Below, piece after piece: positions 46,478-56,274 of a stretch of DNA of 64,000 nucleotides; within the stretch, counting starts at the first letter, position 1, and every line of letters begins with the position of its first letter. The notes below the pieces were generated by a model, which saw only the letters and a program-made list of their open reading frames with translations, was not told where the DNA came from and made no database searches. The DNA is from Lysinibacillus agricola (lineage in GTDB: Bacteria; Bacillota; Bacilli; Bacillales_A; Planococcaceae), in NCBI RefSeq assembly GCF_016638705.1, contig NZ_CP067341.1, forward strand, positions 1,243,501-1,307,500. Direction: 5' to 3'. The translations under genes and the position numbers were made by a program.

Positions 46478-48556
46478 ATGGCGGATTATTTAGTGATTGT
46501 AGAATCACCAGCAAAAGCAAAAACAATTGAACGATATTTAGGGAAAAAATATAAGGTGAAAGCGTCAATCGGGCATGTTCGTGATTTACCACGTAGCCAA
46601 ATGGGCGTTAGTTCTGAAAATAATTACGAACCTAAATATATTACTATTCGTGGTAAAGGGCCTGTTTTACAGGATCTAAAGTCTGCGGCTAAAAAAGTGA
46701 AGAAAGTCTTTCTAGCGGCCGATCCAGACCGCGAGGGAGAGGCAATTGCTTGGCACCTTGCGACTGCGTTAAATATTGATATTAATTCAGATTGTCGTGT
46801 CGTTTTTAACGAAATTACAAAAGATGCGATTGTAGAATCCTTTAAAAATCCACGTCCTATTAACATGGATTTAGTAGATGCGCAGCAAACAAGACGTATA
46901 TTGGACAGACTTGTTGGTTATAACATTAGCCCGATTTTATGGAAAAAAGTTAAAAAGGGATTATCAGCAGGACGGGTTCAATCTGTAGCACTACGCATGA
47001 TTATTGATCGTGAAAATGAAATTAAAAACTTCCAGCCAGAAGAATATTGGACAATAGAAGGATCTTTTGAAAAAGGTAAAAAAACGTTCGATGCACTATA
47101 CTATGGTGATGGTAAAGAAAAAATTAAATTAACAAATGAAGAACAAGTAAAATCTATTTTAAAAAATGTTAAAGGTACAAACTTTGACGTTGTGAATGTA
47201 TCAAAAAAAGAACGTAAACGAAATGCAGCACCTGCTTTTACTACATCTTCTTTACAGCAAGAGGCTGCACGTAAGTTAAATTTCCGTGCTAAGAAAACGA
47301 TGATGCTTGCACAACAATTATATGAAGGTATTGATATTGGTAAAAAAGAGGGTACAGTCGGTTTAATCACTTATATGCGTACCGATTCAACACGTATTTC
47401 GGATACAGCGAAAACAGAGGCAATGGCATACATTGAATCGAAATACGGTAAAGAATACATTTCCACAGAGACGAAGCAGACTAAAAAAGCATCGAATGCA
47501 CAAGACGCCCATGAGGCCATTCGTCCAACTAGTACAATGCGAGCTCCAGAAGAATTAAAAGCGGTGCTTAGTCGTGACCAATTGCGCTTATACCGCTTAA
47601 TATGGGAGCGCTTTATCGCAAGTCAGATGGCACCAGCTGTACTTGATACAGTTGCTGTAGACCTTCAAAATGGTGATGTTTTATTCCGTGCAAACGGCTC
47701 GCAAGTTAAATTTGCAGGCTTTATGAAGCTATATATTGAGGGTACCGATGATCAAACAGAAGAAACAACAAAGCTTCTACCGGATATGGCAGTTGGCGAT
47801 CAAGTAAAATCCCTTGAAATCGAACCTAAGCAACATTTTACACAGCCACCACCACGTTATTCAGAGGCGCGTCTTGTAAAAACAATGGAAGAGTTAGGTA
47901 TAGGGCGCCCGTCCACATATGCACCGACCCTCGATACAATTCAGCGCCGTGGCTATGTCGTATTAGATGCAAAACGATTTATGCCGACAGAGCTAGGAGA
48001 AATCGTACACCAACTCGTACTAGAGTTTTTCCCTGATATCATAAATATCGAATTCACAGCACAAATGGAGCAAGATTTGGATGATATTGAAGAAGGTGGT
48101 CGTCAGTGGAAAGAAGTTGTGCATGAGTTTTATAAGGACTTTGAGGTTCATGTGAAATATGCAGATGAGGCTATGGAAAAGGTTGTTATAAAAGATGAAC
48201 CGGCTGGCGAGGATTGTGAGCTTTGTGGATCTCCGATGGTCTTTAAGCTTGGACGATATGGGAAATTTATGGCTTGTTCAAACTTCCCAGATTGCCGCAA
48301 TACAAAAGCTATTATGAAACCTATTGGCGTAAAATGTCCTTCTTGTGAAACAGGCGAAATTGTAGAACGAAAGAGTAAAACAAAGCGTTTATTCTATGGC
48401 TGCAATCAGTACCCTGAGTGTGAATTTGTCTCATGGGACAAGCCAATCAGCAGACCGTGTCCGAAATGTAGTGCATTATTAGTAGAGAAAAAAATAAAAA
48501 AAGGTGTGCAAATTCAGTGTACGAAATGTGACTATGAAGAAGCACCTATTCAATGA
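46478..48556 (+). CDS. topA: DNA topoisomerase I
   Basis: Type IA topoisomerase that relaxes negative supercoils. 692 residues: Toprim domain with [15 protein letters not shown] and [13 protein letters not shown], catalytic tyrosine in [13 protein letters not shown], and three C-terminal four-cysteine zinc ribbons (CELCGSP..., CPSCETG..., CPKCSAL...). Ribosome site AAGGGGGAG. trmFO starts 18 bp downstream. Confidence 0.98.
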   Translation: MADYLVIVESPAKAKTIERYLGKKYKVKASIGHVRDLPRSQMGVSSENNYEPKYITIRGKGPVLQDLKSAAKKVKKVFLAADPDREGEAIAWHLATALNIDINSDCRVVFNEITKDAIVESFKNPRPINMDLVDAQQTRRILDRLVGYNISPILWKKVKKGLSAGRVQSVALRMIIDRENEIKNFQPEEYWTIEGSFEKGKKTFDALYYGDGKEKIKLTNEEQVKSILKNVKGTNFDVVNVSKKERKRNAAPAFTTSSLQQEAARKLNFRAKKTMMLAQQLYEGIDIGKKEGTVGLITYMRTDSTRISDTAKTEAMAYIESKYGKEYISTETKQTKKASNAQDAHEAIRPTSTMRAPEELKAVLSRDQLRLYRLIWERFIASQMAPAVLDTVAVDLQNGDVLFRANGSQVKFAGFMKLYIEGTDDQTEETTKLLPDMAVGDQVKSLEIEPKQHFTQPPPRYSEARLVKTMEELGIGRPSTYAPTLDTIQRRGYVVLDAKRFMPTELGEIVHQLVLEFFPDIINIEFTAQMEQDLDDIEEGGRQWKEVVHEFYKDFEVHVKYADEAMEKVVIKDEPAGEDCELCGSPMVFKLGRYGKFMACSNFPDCRNTKAIMKPIGVKCPSCETGEIVERKSKTKRLFYGCNQYPECEFVSWDKPISRPCPKCSALLVEKKIKKGVQIQCTKCDYEEAPIQ

Positions 48557-48574
48557 TAGAAAGATGGTAAGAAC

Positions 48575-49888
48575 ATGACTGAACAAGTAGTAAATGTAAT
48601 AGGCGCAGGTCTTGCAGGCAGTGAAGCAGCTTGGCAAATTGCTAAGCGTGGAGTAAAGGTTAGACTGTATGAAATGAGACCAGTTAAACAAACTCCTGCA
48701 CACCATACTGATAAATTTGCAGAGCTTGTTTGTTCAAACTCACTACGAGCTAATGGGTTAACAAATGCAGTGGGTGTCATTAAAGAAGAAATGCGGATGT
48801 TAGATTCGGTAATTATAAAAGCAGCAGATGCTTGCTCAGTGCCAGCAGGTGGAGCTTTAGCTGTAGATCGTCATGAATTTGCAGGTTATGTAACAGATGC
48901 TGTGAAAAATCATCCTCTTGTGGAAGTTATTCATGAAGAGGTTACAGAAATTCCAGCAGGTATTACAGTTATTGCTACAGGACCATTAACATCAAAAGCT
49001 TTAGCTGAAAAAATTCAGAGCTTAACAGGTTTAGATTATCTATATTTCTATGATGCAGCAGCACCAATTATCGAAAAAGATAGCATTGATATGGATAAAG
49101 TTTATTTAAAATCTCGTTATGATAAAGGGGAAGCGGCTTATTTAAACTGTCCTATGACAAAGGAAGAATTTGATCGTTTCCGTCAAGCGTTAATTGAAGC
49201 AGAGGTTGTGCCATTAAAAGAATTTGAAAAGGAAATTTACTTTGAGGGCTGTATGCCTATAGAAGTAATGGCTGCTCGTGGGGAGAAAACAATGTTATTT
49301 GGACCGATGAAGCCAGTAGGTCTAGAAGATCCGAAAACAGGGAAACGCCCTTATGCTGTTGTTCAATTACGTCAAGACGATGCAGCGGGTACTCTTTACA
49401 ATATTGTTGGCTTCCAAACACATCTAAAGTGGGGGCCACAGAAAGAAGTATTGCAACTAATCCCGGGATTAGAGAATGTTGAAATCGTTCGTTATGGAGT
49501 AATGCATAGAAATACGTTCATTAATTCTCCAAAAGTTCTAGAGAAAACTTATCAGCTTCGTGAGCAAAAAAATATTTTCTTTGCTGGTCAAATGACAGGT
49601 GTCGAAGGATATGTTGAGTCCGCTGGTAGTGGATTAATTGCTGGCATTAATGCAGCTCGATTAGTCTTAGGACAAGAACCGATTATCTTCCCATTTGAAA
49701 CGGCGTTGGGAAGTATGGCGCGTTATATAACAGAAGCGCAATCGAAAAACTTCCAGCCAATGAACGTTAACTTCGGAATTTTCCCAGATTTACCACCAGG
49801 TCGTCGTTCGAAACCAGAGCGTGCAGAGATGCATGCTACACGTGCAATGGATACAATTCGTAATTTTGTGAATTCACAAACAATTTGA
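48575..49888 (+). CDS. trmFO: tRNA (uracil54-C5)-methyltransferase TrmFO, folate-dependent
   Basis: FAD/folate enzyme that makes ribothymidine at tRNA position 54. 437 residues with the FAD fold [19 protein letters not shown] at the start, catalytic cysteines in [10 protein letters not shown] and [10 protein letters not shown], and [14 protein letters not shown] near the C-terminus. Followed by a clear terminator and then a MITE before xerC. Confidence 0.97.
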   Translation: MTEQVVNVIGAGLAGSEAAWQIAKRGVKVRLYEMRPVKQTPAHHTDKFAELVCSNSLRANGLTNAVGVIKEEMRMLDSVIIKAADACSVPAGGALAVDRHEFAGYVTDAVKNHPLVEVIHEEVTEIPAGITVIATGPLTSKALAEKIQSLTGLDYLYFYDAAAPIIEKDSIDMDKVYLKSRYDKGEAAYLNCPMTKEEFDRFRQALIEAEVVPLKEFEKEIYFEGCMPIEVMAARGEKTMLFGPMKPVGLEDPKTGKRPYAVVQLRQDDAAGTLYNIVGFQTHLKWGPQKEVLQLIPGLENVEIVRYGVMHRNTFINSPKVLEKTYQLREQKNIFFAGQMTGVEGYVESAGSGLIAGINAARLVLGQEPIIFPFETALGSMARYITEAQSKNFQPMNVNFGIFPDLPPGRRSKPERAEMHATRAMDTIRNFVNSQTI

Positions 49889-49892
49889 TTGC

Positions 49893-49939
49893 AAAAAGCC
49901 TCTAAAAGTTGATATACTCTTAGAGGCTTTTTCTTTTTT
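49893..49939 (+). terminator. Terminator of topA-trmFO
   Basis: AAAAAGCCTCTAA / TTAGAGGCTTTTT, 13-bp stem with T-rich tail. Confidence 0.92.
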
Positions 49940-50130
49940 GTAGACAAAATGCTTATTCACACGTATTTTATTATTTTATATGGAGATTTTCTCAAAATAT
50001 AAACATTTTCACTTGCCATATGATGAAGATAGGTATAGTGTCAATATGTATGTTTATGTTCATTAACGATACCAAAGCGACAAACTAAAGAGGATAAACG
50101 AAATAGTACATCCTTTAATAGCAAGTGTAA

Positions 50131-50413
50131 GTAATTTGGGCTCATCGCCAAACGTTGGGGATGACATTAAAAACGTATGCTATGTATATAAGTTGGTTGG
50201 AGTGGAGACTGGGCGACTCCTTGGGGAATCAGTGTCACAGATGAGACCCTGGAGCGAGCCGGTAGGGGAACGAAGGCTAAAAGCATCACATCCTGTGATA
50301 ATGGCTTCGTGACCAACATCCTTTTTGGCCCAAGCGGCTCATCGGACACCCTCAAGTAAGCGCCCAGTCGGAGCGGAAATCAACCCCACATTATGGTGAT
50401 GAGCCGTAATTTG
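50131..50413. mobile_element. Family 1 MITE-like element F, best-preserved copy
   Basis: Element spans 50139-50405 (267 bp) with GTAATTTG at 50131-50138 and 50406-50413. Termini GGCTCATCGCCAAACG and ATTATGGTGATGAGCC are inverted repeats over about 12 bp. The interior has AAGTTGGTTGGAGTGG, CTGGGCGACTCCTTGGGGA, the core hairpin (from 50270) and CGCCCAGTCGG near the right end, so subterminal parts also pair. No cassette. It separates trmFO from xerC; the rest of the 49889-50451 gap is AT-rich, with no gene seen. Confidence 0.88.
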
Positions 50414-50451
50414 AGAAGGTTATCAATAATTCGTTGGTGGTGAATCTTTTA

Positions 50452-51351
50452 ATGTTAGTTTCGTCCCAAGATGCACTTGAACAGTTCATGCTTTACATCC
50501 AGGTTGAAAAGAACTTCTCTGTTCATACAGTGCGAGAATATGAATCAGATCTACTAGATTTTTTAGCGTTTTTACAGGCGGAGGGCATAAATGATTTAGC
50601 TAGTGTTGAGTATATACATGCACGTCTCTATGTAACAAAGTTGTACGATGAAAAAAGAGCGAGATCATCTGTATCAAGAAAAATTTCCTCTATACGCTCC
50701 TTTTTTCGTTTTCTAAATAGACAGTACGGATTAGATGATGGAGCGTTTCGATCGTTATATCATCCAAAAAAAGAATCACGCTTACCTAGCTTTTTCTACG
50801 AAGAAGAATTGAAGCAGCTATTTGATGCGAATGTTGGAGATGATTTGAAATCATTAAGAAATACGGCTTTATTAGAGCTGTTATATGCGACAGGTATTCG
50901 TGTAAGTGAGCTTACCTCGATTCAAGTAGAAGATGTAGATTTCCACTATTCAATTATTAGGGTAATGGGAAAAGGGCGAAAAGAACGTATTATTCCATTC
51001 GGTCAATTTGCGAGTCTAGCCATGCAGGACTACATAGAGCAAGCTCGTCCGAGATTGATGAAAAAAACAAGTCATCAGCAATTGTTTGTCAACATGCGCG
51101 GTGGGGAACTTACTCCTCGAGGTGTACGTCATATTTTAACTGAAATGATTGACAAGGCCTCACTCCATACGAAAATATATCCACATATGCTTCGCCATAC
51201 TTTTGCCACACATTTATTGAATAATGGCGCAGATTTACGTACGGTGCAGGAGTTATTAGGCCACGCACATTTATCTTCTACACAAGTTTACACACATGTA
51301 ACAAAAGAGCATCTTCGTCAAACATATATGAATGCTCATCCAAGGGCATAA
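50452..51351 (+). CDS. xerC: Tyrosine recombinase XerC
   Basis: 299 residues; resolves chromosome dimers at dif with XerD. SAM-like N-terminal domain, then the catalytic residues: Arg in ATGIRVSEL, Lys in MGKGRKERI, HMLRHTFATHLL (His-x-x-Arg), LGHAHLSST and nucleophile Tyr in QVYTHV. ATG 50452 follows GGTGGTGA; the frame opens at TTG 50434. B. subtilis calls it CodV, first gene of the codV-clpQ-clpY-codY operon, the same order as here. Confidence 0.95.
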   Translation: MLVSSQDALEQFMLYIQVEKNFSVHTVREYESDLLDFLAFLQAEGINDLASVEYIHARLYVTKLYDEKRARSSVSRKISSIRSFFRFLNRQYGLDDGAFRSLYHPKKESRLPSFFYEEELKQLFDANVGDDLKSLRNTALLELLYATGIRVSELTSIQVEDVDFHYSIIRVMGKGRKERIIPFGQFASLAMQDYIEQARPRLMKKTSHQQLFVNMRGGELTPRGVRHILTEMIDKASLHTKIYPHMLRHTFATHLLNNGADLRTVQELLGHAHLSSTQVYTHVTKEHLRQTYMNAHPRA

Positions 51352-51372
51352 TAAAGCTAAGGAGGAAGGCGA

Positions 51373-51918
51373 ATGGGACAAATTCATGCAACAACAATAT
51401 TTGCAGTTCATCATAATGGAGGTTGCGCCATGGCTGGTGACGGCCAAGTGACCCTAGGGAATGCAGTTGTGATGAAGGGTACAGCAAGGAAGGTCAGACG
51501 TCTGTTTAATGGGCAGGTGCTTGCTGGATTTGCAGGATCAGTTGCCGATGCTTTTACACTTTTTGAGATGTTTGAAGGAAAGTTAAATGAATACAATGGT
51601 AACTTACAACGTGCGGCAGTAGAAGTGGCAAAACAGTGGCGCGGTGATAAAATGCTACGCCAATTAGAGGCTATGCTACTTGTAATGGATAAAAATACGC
51701 TCCTTCTCGTTTCGGGTACAGGAGAAGTGATTGAACCAGATGATGGTATTTTGGCAATTGGTTCTGGAGGTAACTATGCATTATCTGCAGGCCGTGCTCT
51801 AAAAAAATATGCAGGTGATACAATGTCTGCGCGTGAAATTGCAGAAGCGGCATTAGGAACTGCTGCTGAGATCTGTGTATTTACGAATCATAATATTATC
51901 GTGGAGGCGCTTAACTAA
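51373..51918 (+). CDS. hslV: ATP-dependent protease subunit HslV (ClpQ)
   Basis: 181-residue Ntn-hydrolase peptidase of the HslUV protease. Begins [12 protein letters not shown], carrying the Bacillus-type N-terminal extension before the TT that is the N-terminus in E. coli HslV. Family motifs [41 protein letters not shown] are intact. Residue 2 is Gly, not the Ser reported as nucleophile in B. subtilis ClpQ. Ribosome site AAGGAGG; the stop overlaps hslU. Confidence 0.95.
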   Translation: MGQIHATTIFAVHHNGGCAMAGDGQVTLGNAVVMKGTARKVRRLFNGQVLAGFAGSVADAFTLFEMFEGKLNEYNGNLQRAAVEVAKQWRGDKMLRQLEAMLLVMDKNTLLLVSGTGEVIEPDDGILAIGSGGNYALSAGRALKKYAGDTMSAREIAEAALGTAAEICVFTNHNIIVEALN

Positions 51919-53318
51919 TGACACAAAATAATTTAACGCCAAGACAAATTACTGAGCATTTGGATCGTTATATCGTTGGACAAAATGAAGCAAAGCGAGC
52001 AGTAGCTATTGCACTACGTAATCGTTATCGTCGCTCACTATTAAGTGATGAGATGAAGGCTGAAGTAATTCCGAAGAATATTCTGATGATCGGACCTACA
52101 GGTGTCGGAAAAACAGAAATTGCTCGAAGAATTGCGAAGCTAACGAATGCGCCATTTGTGAAAGTGGAAGCAACGAAGTTTACAGAAGTAGGGTATGTTG
52201 GTCGCGACGTAGAGTCAATGGTACGTGATGTAGTAGAAGCTTCACATCGTCTTGTAAAGGAAGAAATGATGGAGTCTGTGAAGGAGCAAGCGGAACAGTT
52301 AGCAAACGAAGCAATCGTTAAGCTATTAGTTCCTTCCTTACGAAAAAAACAATCCATGCAAAATCCGTTTGAAATGTTATTTGGTGGTAAAGAACAGCAA
52401 TCCAATGACGATACTTCTACTGAAGAAACTGAGGTACGTTCCAAACGTGCGCAAATCGCTATCGATTTACGTAACGGTAAATTAGAAAATGAATGGATTA
52501 CAGTTGAAGTGACGGAACAAAATCCTTCTATTTTTGATGCATTACAAGGAACGGGCATGGATATGTCTGCAAACAGTGGTATGCAGGATATGCTATCTAG
52601 TTTGATGCCTAAAAAGCAAAAAAAACGCCGTGTACAAGTGAAAGATGCACGACGCATTTTAACTATCGAGGAAGCGAATAAGCTGATAGATGCAGACGAA
52701 GTTGCGCAAGAAGCCATTTCAAGAGCTGAACAGTCAGGCATTATTTTTATTGATGAAATTGATAAAATCGCTAGTAAGGAAGGTAACACTTCTGCGAATG
52801 TATCACGTGAGGGTGTACAACGTGATATTCTGCCAATCGTTGAAGGTTCTACTGTAACAACGAAGTACGGTGCTGTAAAAACAGACTTTATGCTTTTCAT
52901 TGCAGCTGGAGCATTTCATATGTCGAAGCCGTCAGACTTAATTCCTGAATTGCAAGGTCGATTCCCGATTCGAGTAGAACTTGAAAAATTAACGAAGCAA
53001 GATTTTGTACGTATTTTGCAAGAGCCAGACCAATCGCTTATTCTACAATACAAGGCGTTGTTAGAAACAGAGGGTGTGGAAATAAACTTTACAGAAGATG
53101 CGATTGAACGAATTGCAGAAATTGCAACAGAGGTCAATCAGGAAACTGATAATATCGGAGCTCGACGTTTGCACACGATTTTAGAACGTTTGCTGGAAGA
53201 ATTATCGTTTGAAGCAGCTGAAATTGCACCTGCAAATATTCCAATCACTGCAGCGTATGTAAATCAAAAACTTGCAGGTATAGTAAAGAACAAAGATTTG
53301 TCACAGTTTATATTGTAA
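51918..53318 (+). CDS. hslU: HslUV protease ATPase subunit HslU (ClpY)
   Basis: AAA+ unfoldase, 466 residues: [14 protein letters not shown] (Walker A, near residue 54), an I-domain insertion about 110-245, [10 protein letters not shown] (Walker B), sensor motifs and the C-terminal docking end (LSQFIL) that inserts into HslV. Overlaps hslV by one base. Confidence 0.97.
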   Translation: MTQNNLTPRQITEHLDRYIVGQNEAKRAVAIALRNRYRRSLLSDEMKAEVIPKNILMIGPTGVGKTEIARRIAKLTNAPFVKVEATKFTEVGYVGRDVESMVRDVVEASHRLVKEEMMESVKEQAEQLANEAIVKLLVPSLRKKQSMQNPFEMLFGGKEQQSNDDTSTEETEVRSKRAQIAIDLRNGKLENEWITVEVTEQNPSIFDALQGTGMDMSANSGMQDMLSSLMPKKQKKRRVQVKDARRILTIEEANKLIDADEVAQEAISRAEQSGIIFIDEIDKIASKEGNTSANVSREGVQRDILPIVEGSTVTTKYGAVKTDFMLFIAAGAFHMSKPSDLIPELQGRFPIRVELEKLTKQDFVRILQEPDQSLILQYKALLETEGVEINFTEDAIERIAEIATEVNQETDNIGARRLHTILERLLEELSFEAAEIAPANIPITAAYVNQKLAGIVKNKDLSQFIL

Positions 53319-53405
53319 GATAAGGCTGAATAGTACCATTCAGTTGTAAAAACCTTTAGAATATTAAGCAAATACTCTTCGGATTATTTATAGGAGGAAC
53401 ATATA

Positions 53406-54185
53406 ATGAATTTATTAGAAAAAACACGTAAAATTAACTCGATGCTCCAAGCATCTGCTGGTAAACCGGTAAACTTTAAAGAAATGGCAGATACATTAGG
53501 AGATATTATAGACAGTAATGTTTATATTGTAAGCCGTAAAGGGAAGCTTTTAGGCATTTCAATTCACCAACAAATTGAAAACGAACGCATGAAAAAGATG
53601 TTCGAAGAGCGTCAATTCCCAGAAGAATACACACATAGCTTGTTTACAATTTCTGAGACATCTTCAAATCTAGATATTCATGACGAACATACTGCTTTCC
53701 CAATTGAAAACAAAGAGTTATTCCAAAACGCATTAACAACTATCGTACCGATTGTTGGTGGTGGTGAGCGTCTTGGTACATTAATTCTTGCTCGTTTATC
53801 TGCACAATTCGAGGATGATGATTTAATCTTAGCTGAGTATGGTGCAACAGTAGTTGGTATGGAAATTTTACGTGAAAAATCTGAGGAAATTGAAGAGGAA
53901 GCTCGTAGTAAAGCTGTTGTACAAATGGCGATTAATTCTCTTTCATACAGTGAATTAGAGGCTATTGAACATATCTTTGAAGAACTTGACGGACATGAAG
54001 GCTTACTTGTTGCTTCAAAAATTGCAGACCGAGTGGGTATTACACGTTCAGTAATCGTAAACGCATTACGTAAACTAGAATCTGCAGGTGTAATCGAATC
54101 TCGCTCTCTAGGTATGAAGGGTACTTATATTAAAGTACTAAACGATAAATTCTTAAATGCATTAGCTGAAATTAAAATGAAATAA
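53406..54185 (+). CDS. codY: GTP- and BCAA-sensing transcriptional repressor CodY
   Basis: 259 residues: an N-terminal GAF domain (branched-chain amino acids) and a C-terminal winged helix with [20 protein letters not shown] that reads AATTTTCWGAAAATT boxes. Global nutrient regulator in Firmicutes, affecting amino-acid catabolism, competence and motility. Ribosome site TAGGAGG; own terminator. Confidence 0.98.
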   Translation: MNLLEKTRKINSMLQASAGKPVNFKEMADTLGDIIDSNVYIVSRKGKLLGISIHQQIENERMKKMFEERQFPEEYTHSLFTISETSSNLDIHDEHTAFPIENKELFQNALTTIVPIVGGGERLGTLILARLSAQFEDDDLILAEYGATVVGMEILREKSEEIEEEARSKAVVQMAINSLSYSELEAIEHIFEELDGHEGLLVASKIADRVGITRSVIVNALRKLESAGVIESRSLGMKGTYIKVLNDKFLNALAEIKMK

Positions 54186-54212
54186 TAATAAAGCGTCCTT
54201 TGGGAACGTTAC

Positions 54213-54249
54213 AAGGCATCTGGAATGATTTTTTCCGGATGCCTTTTTG
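54213..54249 (+). terminator. Terminator of xerC-hslVU-codY
   Basis: AAGGCATCTGGAA / TTCCGGATGCCTT with one G-T pair, then TTTTT. Confidence 0.88.
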
Positions 54250-54868
54250 AATTTTTTCGTAATTCGACAAAAATTTGAGGAAATTTATAGATGATTTACA
54301 ATGCTTCAATTAAGTCAGACTATGATATAGTACTAAATGGGGGGGAGGAATCATCTATGTTTTAATCCTTTTTCGTATTTCCTATAGGTATGTTTTTATT
54401 CCTCTTAGACGCTGATGTCGTTGCTTTTTCCCTAAATCAGATTCCAATGATACACACAACTTTTAGCATAAAAATAAAAAAACAATGCTCCTATTGTTAC
54501 TAGTAAGATGGTTATGGAATCTTCTTTAAACATTTTTTGAATATTCCGAGTTTAGGTTAGAATAGTAAAAAAGAACCCAAATTTAGACAGTGTGTTTACT
54601 ACTAAAAGTAAAAAAAAGGGAAATATTTAATCCCAAAACCGTAAACACTGTCGAAATAGTGTAAAATAACTAGAAACAAGTTGAACCACAACGAAAGCAG
54701 GTGGCGCAAGGGGTGCAGAAGTTTTGTCCTGGTTATACATGTTAAAAAATAGGGCGTATATACTATTAAAAAGTGACAAAAGACAATAGACACTAGGTAG
54801 CATCTTAATTACAATTGTATTATTGGATAAAATAAGAAATAGAAATACATAAAATGAGGTGAATGGTT
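54250..54868 (+). other. Long leader region of the fla/che operon
   Basis: About 620 bp without a supported gene. It holds a strong ribosome-site-like run (GGGGGGGAGGAA) before ATG TTT TAA at 54357-54365, an interrupted inverted repeat GACAGTGTGTTTAC / GTAAACACTGTC (54586-54653) and a structured stretch at about 54680-54760 with partial resemblance to a c-di-GMP-I aptamer. No confident sigma-D promoter is seen. Confidence 0.5.
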
Positions 54869-55261
54869 TTGAATTTATTCGGAGGAACTATTAGTAGCCT
54901 GGAAAACGGACTTTCCTATGCAACTTTAAATCATAAAACAATCGCCAATAACATTGCGAATGTCGATACGCCAAATTATAAAGCGAAAAATGTAAGTTTT
55001 AAGGATATGTTGGAGAAAGAACAGCAACTATCAATTTCGGCATATCGTACAGATAATAGACATTATGATTTTGCGATTCGACAATCTACGCCTGGTGTGA
55101 ATAATATTGATGGCTTACGTTATCGAAATAATGGTAATGCTGTAGATATGGACGCTGAACAGGCGAAATTGGCAGAAAATCAAATCTACTACAATGCATT
55201 AACTGACCGTATGAACGGTAAGTTAAATACATTAAATACTGTTATTAAAGGAGGTAAGTAA
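54869..55261 (+). CDS. flgB: Flagellar basal-body rod protein FlgB
   Basis: Proximal rod protein, 130 residues. N-terminal helix with NNIANVDTPNYKAKNVSF, the rod-family signature, and a C-terminal amphipathic helix NQIYYNALTDRMNGKLN. TTG 54869 is seven bases after GAGGTG; ATG 54863 is too close to it. First gene of the fla/che operon. Confidence 0.95.
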   Translation: MNLFGGTISSLENGLSYATLNHKTIANNIANVDTPNYKAKNVSFKDMLEKEQQLSISAYRTDNRHYDFAIRQSTPGVNNIDGLRYRNNGNAVDMDAEQAKLAENQIYYNALTDRMNGKLNTLNTVIKGGK

Positions 55262-55264
55262 TAG

Positions 55265-55726
55265 ATGTCTATTTTTCATGGAATGAATACCACTGCCTCA
55301 GCTTTAACATCACAGCGTTTACGAATGGATGTCATTTCTTCTAATATGGCAAATGTGGATACAACGCGTGCTAGACAAGTGAATGGGGAGTGGGAACCAT
55401 ACCGCCGGAAGTCTGTGACATTTACAGCTCAAGAGGGACAGTTTTCAAAGTTCTTTAATGTTGCACTTGGTAAAAACGCAAAAAGTGGCGTTGGCAACGG
55501 CGTAAAAGTTACACAAATAAAAGAAGATAGAGAAACACCTTTCAAACTTGTGTATGATCCAACTCATCCAGATGCAAACGCAGATGGCTATGTAAATATG
55601 CCAAATGTAGATCCATTAAAAGAAATGGTAGATTTAATGTCAGCCACTCGTTCCTACGAGGCAAACGTAACTGTATTGAATGCAAATAAATCCATGCTGA
55701 CAAAGGCGTTAGAGATTGGTAAATAA
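55265..55726 (+). CDS. flgC: Flagellar basal-body rod protein FlgC
   Basis: 153 residues. SSNMANVDTTRA near the N-terminus (rod signature) and the C-terminal MVDLMSATRSYEANVTVLNA. Proximal rod component exported by the flagellar type III apparatus. Located three bases after flgB. Confidence 0.96.
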   Translation: MSIFHGMNTTASALTSQRLRMDVISSNMANVDTTRARQVNGEWEPYRRKSVTFTAQEGQFSKFFNVALGKNAKSGVGNGVKVTQIKEDRETPFKLVYDPTHPDANADGYVNMPNVDPLKEMVDLMSATRSYEANVTVLNANKSMLTKALEIGK

Positions 55727-55749
55727 ATAAGAAGAAAGGAAGATACATA

Positions 55750-56055
55750 ATGACAATTTCGTCCGTTTCACTAATGACACCTACGCAGGTTGTAAATGAA
55801 ACAAATAAACTTAATACAACACCTTATGAAGCACAGCAAAACTTTGCGAACTCATTAAAAGAAGCAATAGCGAAAGTTAATGATCAACAAATTACTTCTG
55901 ATAATCTTACTCAAAAGCTAATTACTGGTGGAGATGTAGAGTTGCACGAAGTGATGATTGCATCACAAAAAGCGAGCATTACATTAAATGCAACAATGGA
56001 AGTTCGCAATAAGGTGATTGAAGCTTACCAAGAAATAATGCGAATGAGTGTCTAA
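55750..56055 (+). CDS. fliE: Flagellar hook-basal body complex protein FliE
   Basis: 101 residues with LHEVMIASQKASITLNATMEVRNKVIEAYQEIMRM at the C-terminus typical of FliE (quoted segment positions about 60-98). Links the MS ring to the rod. Ribosome site AAAGGAAG. A MITE remnant follows before fliF. Confidence 0.95.
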   Translation: MTISSVSLMTPTQVVNETNKLNTTPYEAQQNFANSLKEAIAKVNDQQITSDNLTQKLITGGDVELHEVMIASQKASITLNATMEVRNKVIEAYQEIMRMSV

Positions 56056-56094
56056 CTTTATTGAACAAGTGATACATTCACTATTGAAGTAAAG

Positions 56095-56217
56095 GATATA
56101 TCCCATAATTTAAACTTTTTTGAATGAATGATGGAAGGTTGGACGCCCCCAGGAAAGCGCCCAGCCGGAACGGAAATCAACCCATTATGTAATAATGATT
56201 GAATGTTATGGGATATC
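56095..56217. repeat. Family 1 remnant G inside an inverted repeat
   Basis: GATATATCCCATAA (56095-56108) and TTATGGGATATC (56206-56217) are inverted around a family 1 right end: GGACGCCCCCAGGAAAGCGC then CCAGCCGGAACGGAAATCAA at about 56141-56180. The left half and termini of the element are missing. Confidence 0.65.
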
Positions 56218-56274
56218 ACTGTTTTCGCGAATTATTAGATGGATAGGTTATTCACTATAACCGGAGGATTCATA

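Noticed and set aside
52025..52900. 291-codon minus-strand frame opposite hslU
   Set aside because: Serine-rich shadow of a strongly conserved gene on the other strand, with no ribosome site.
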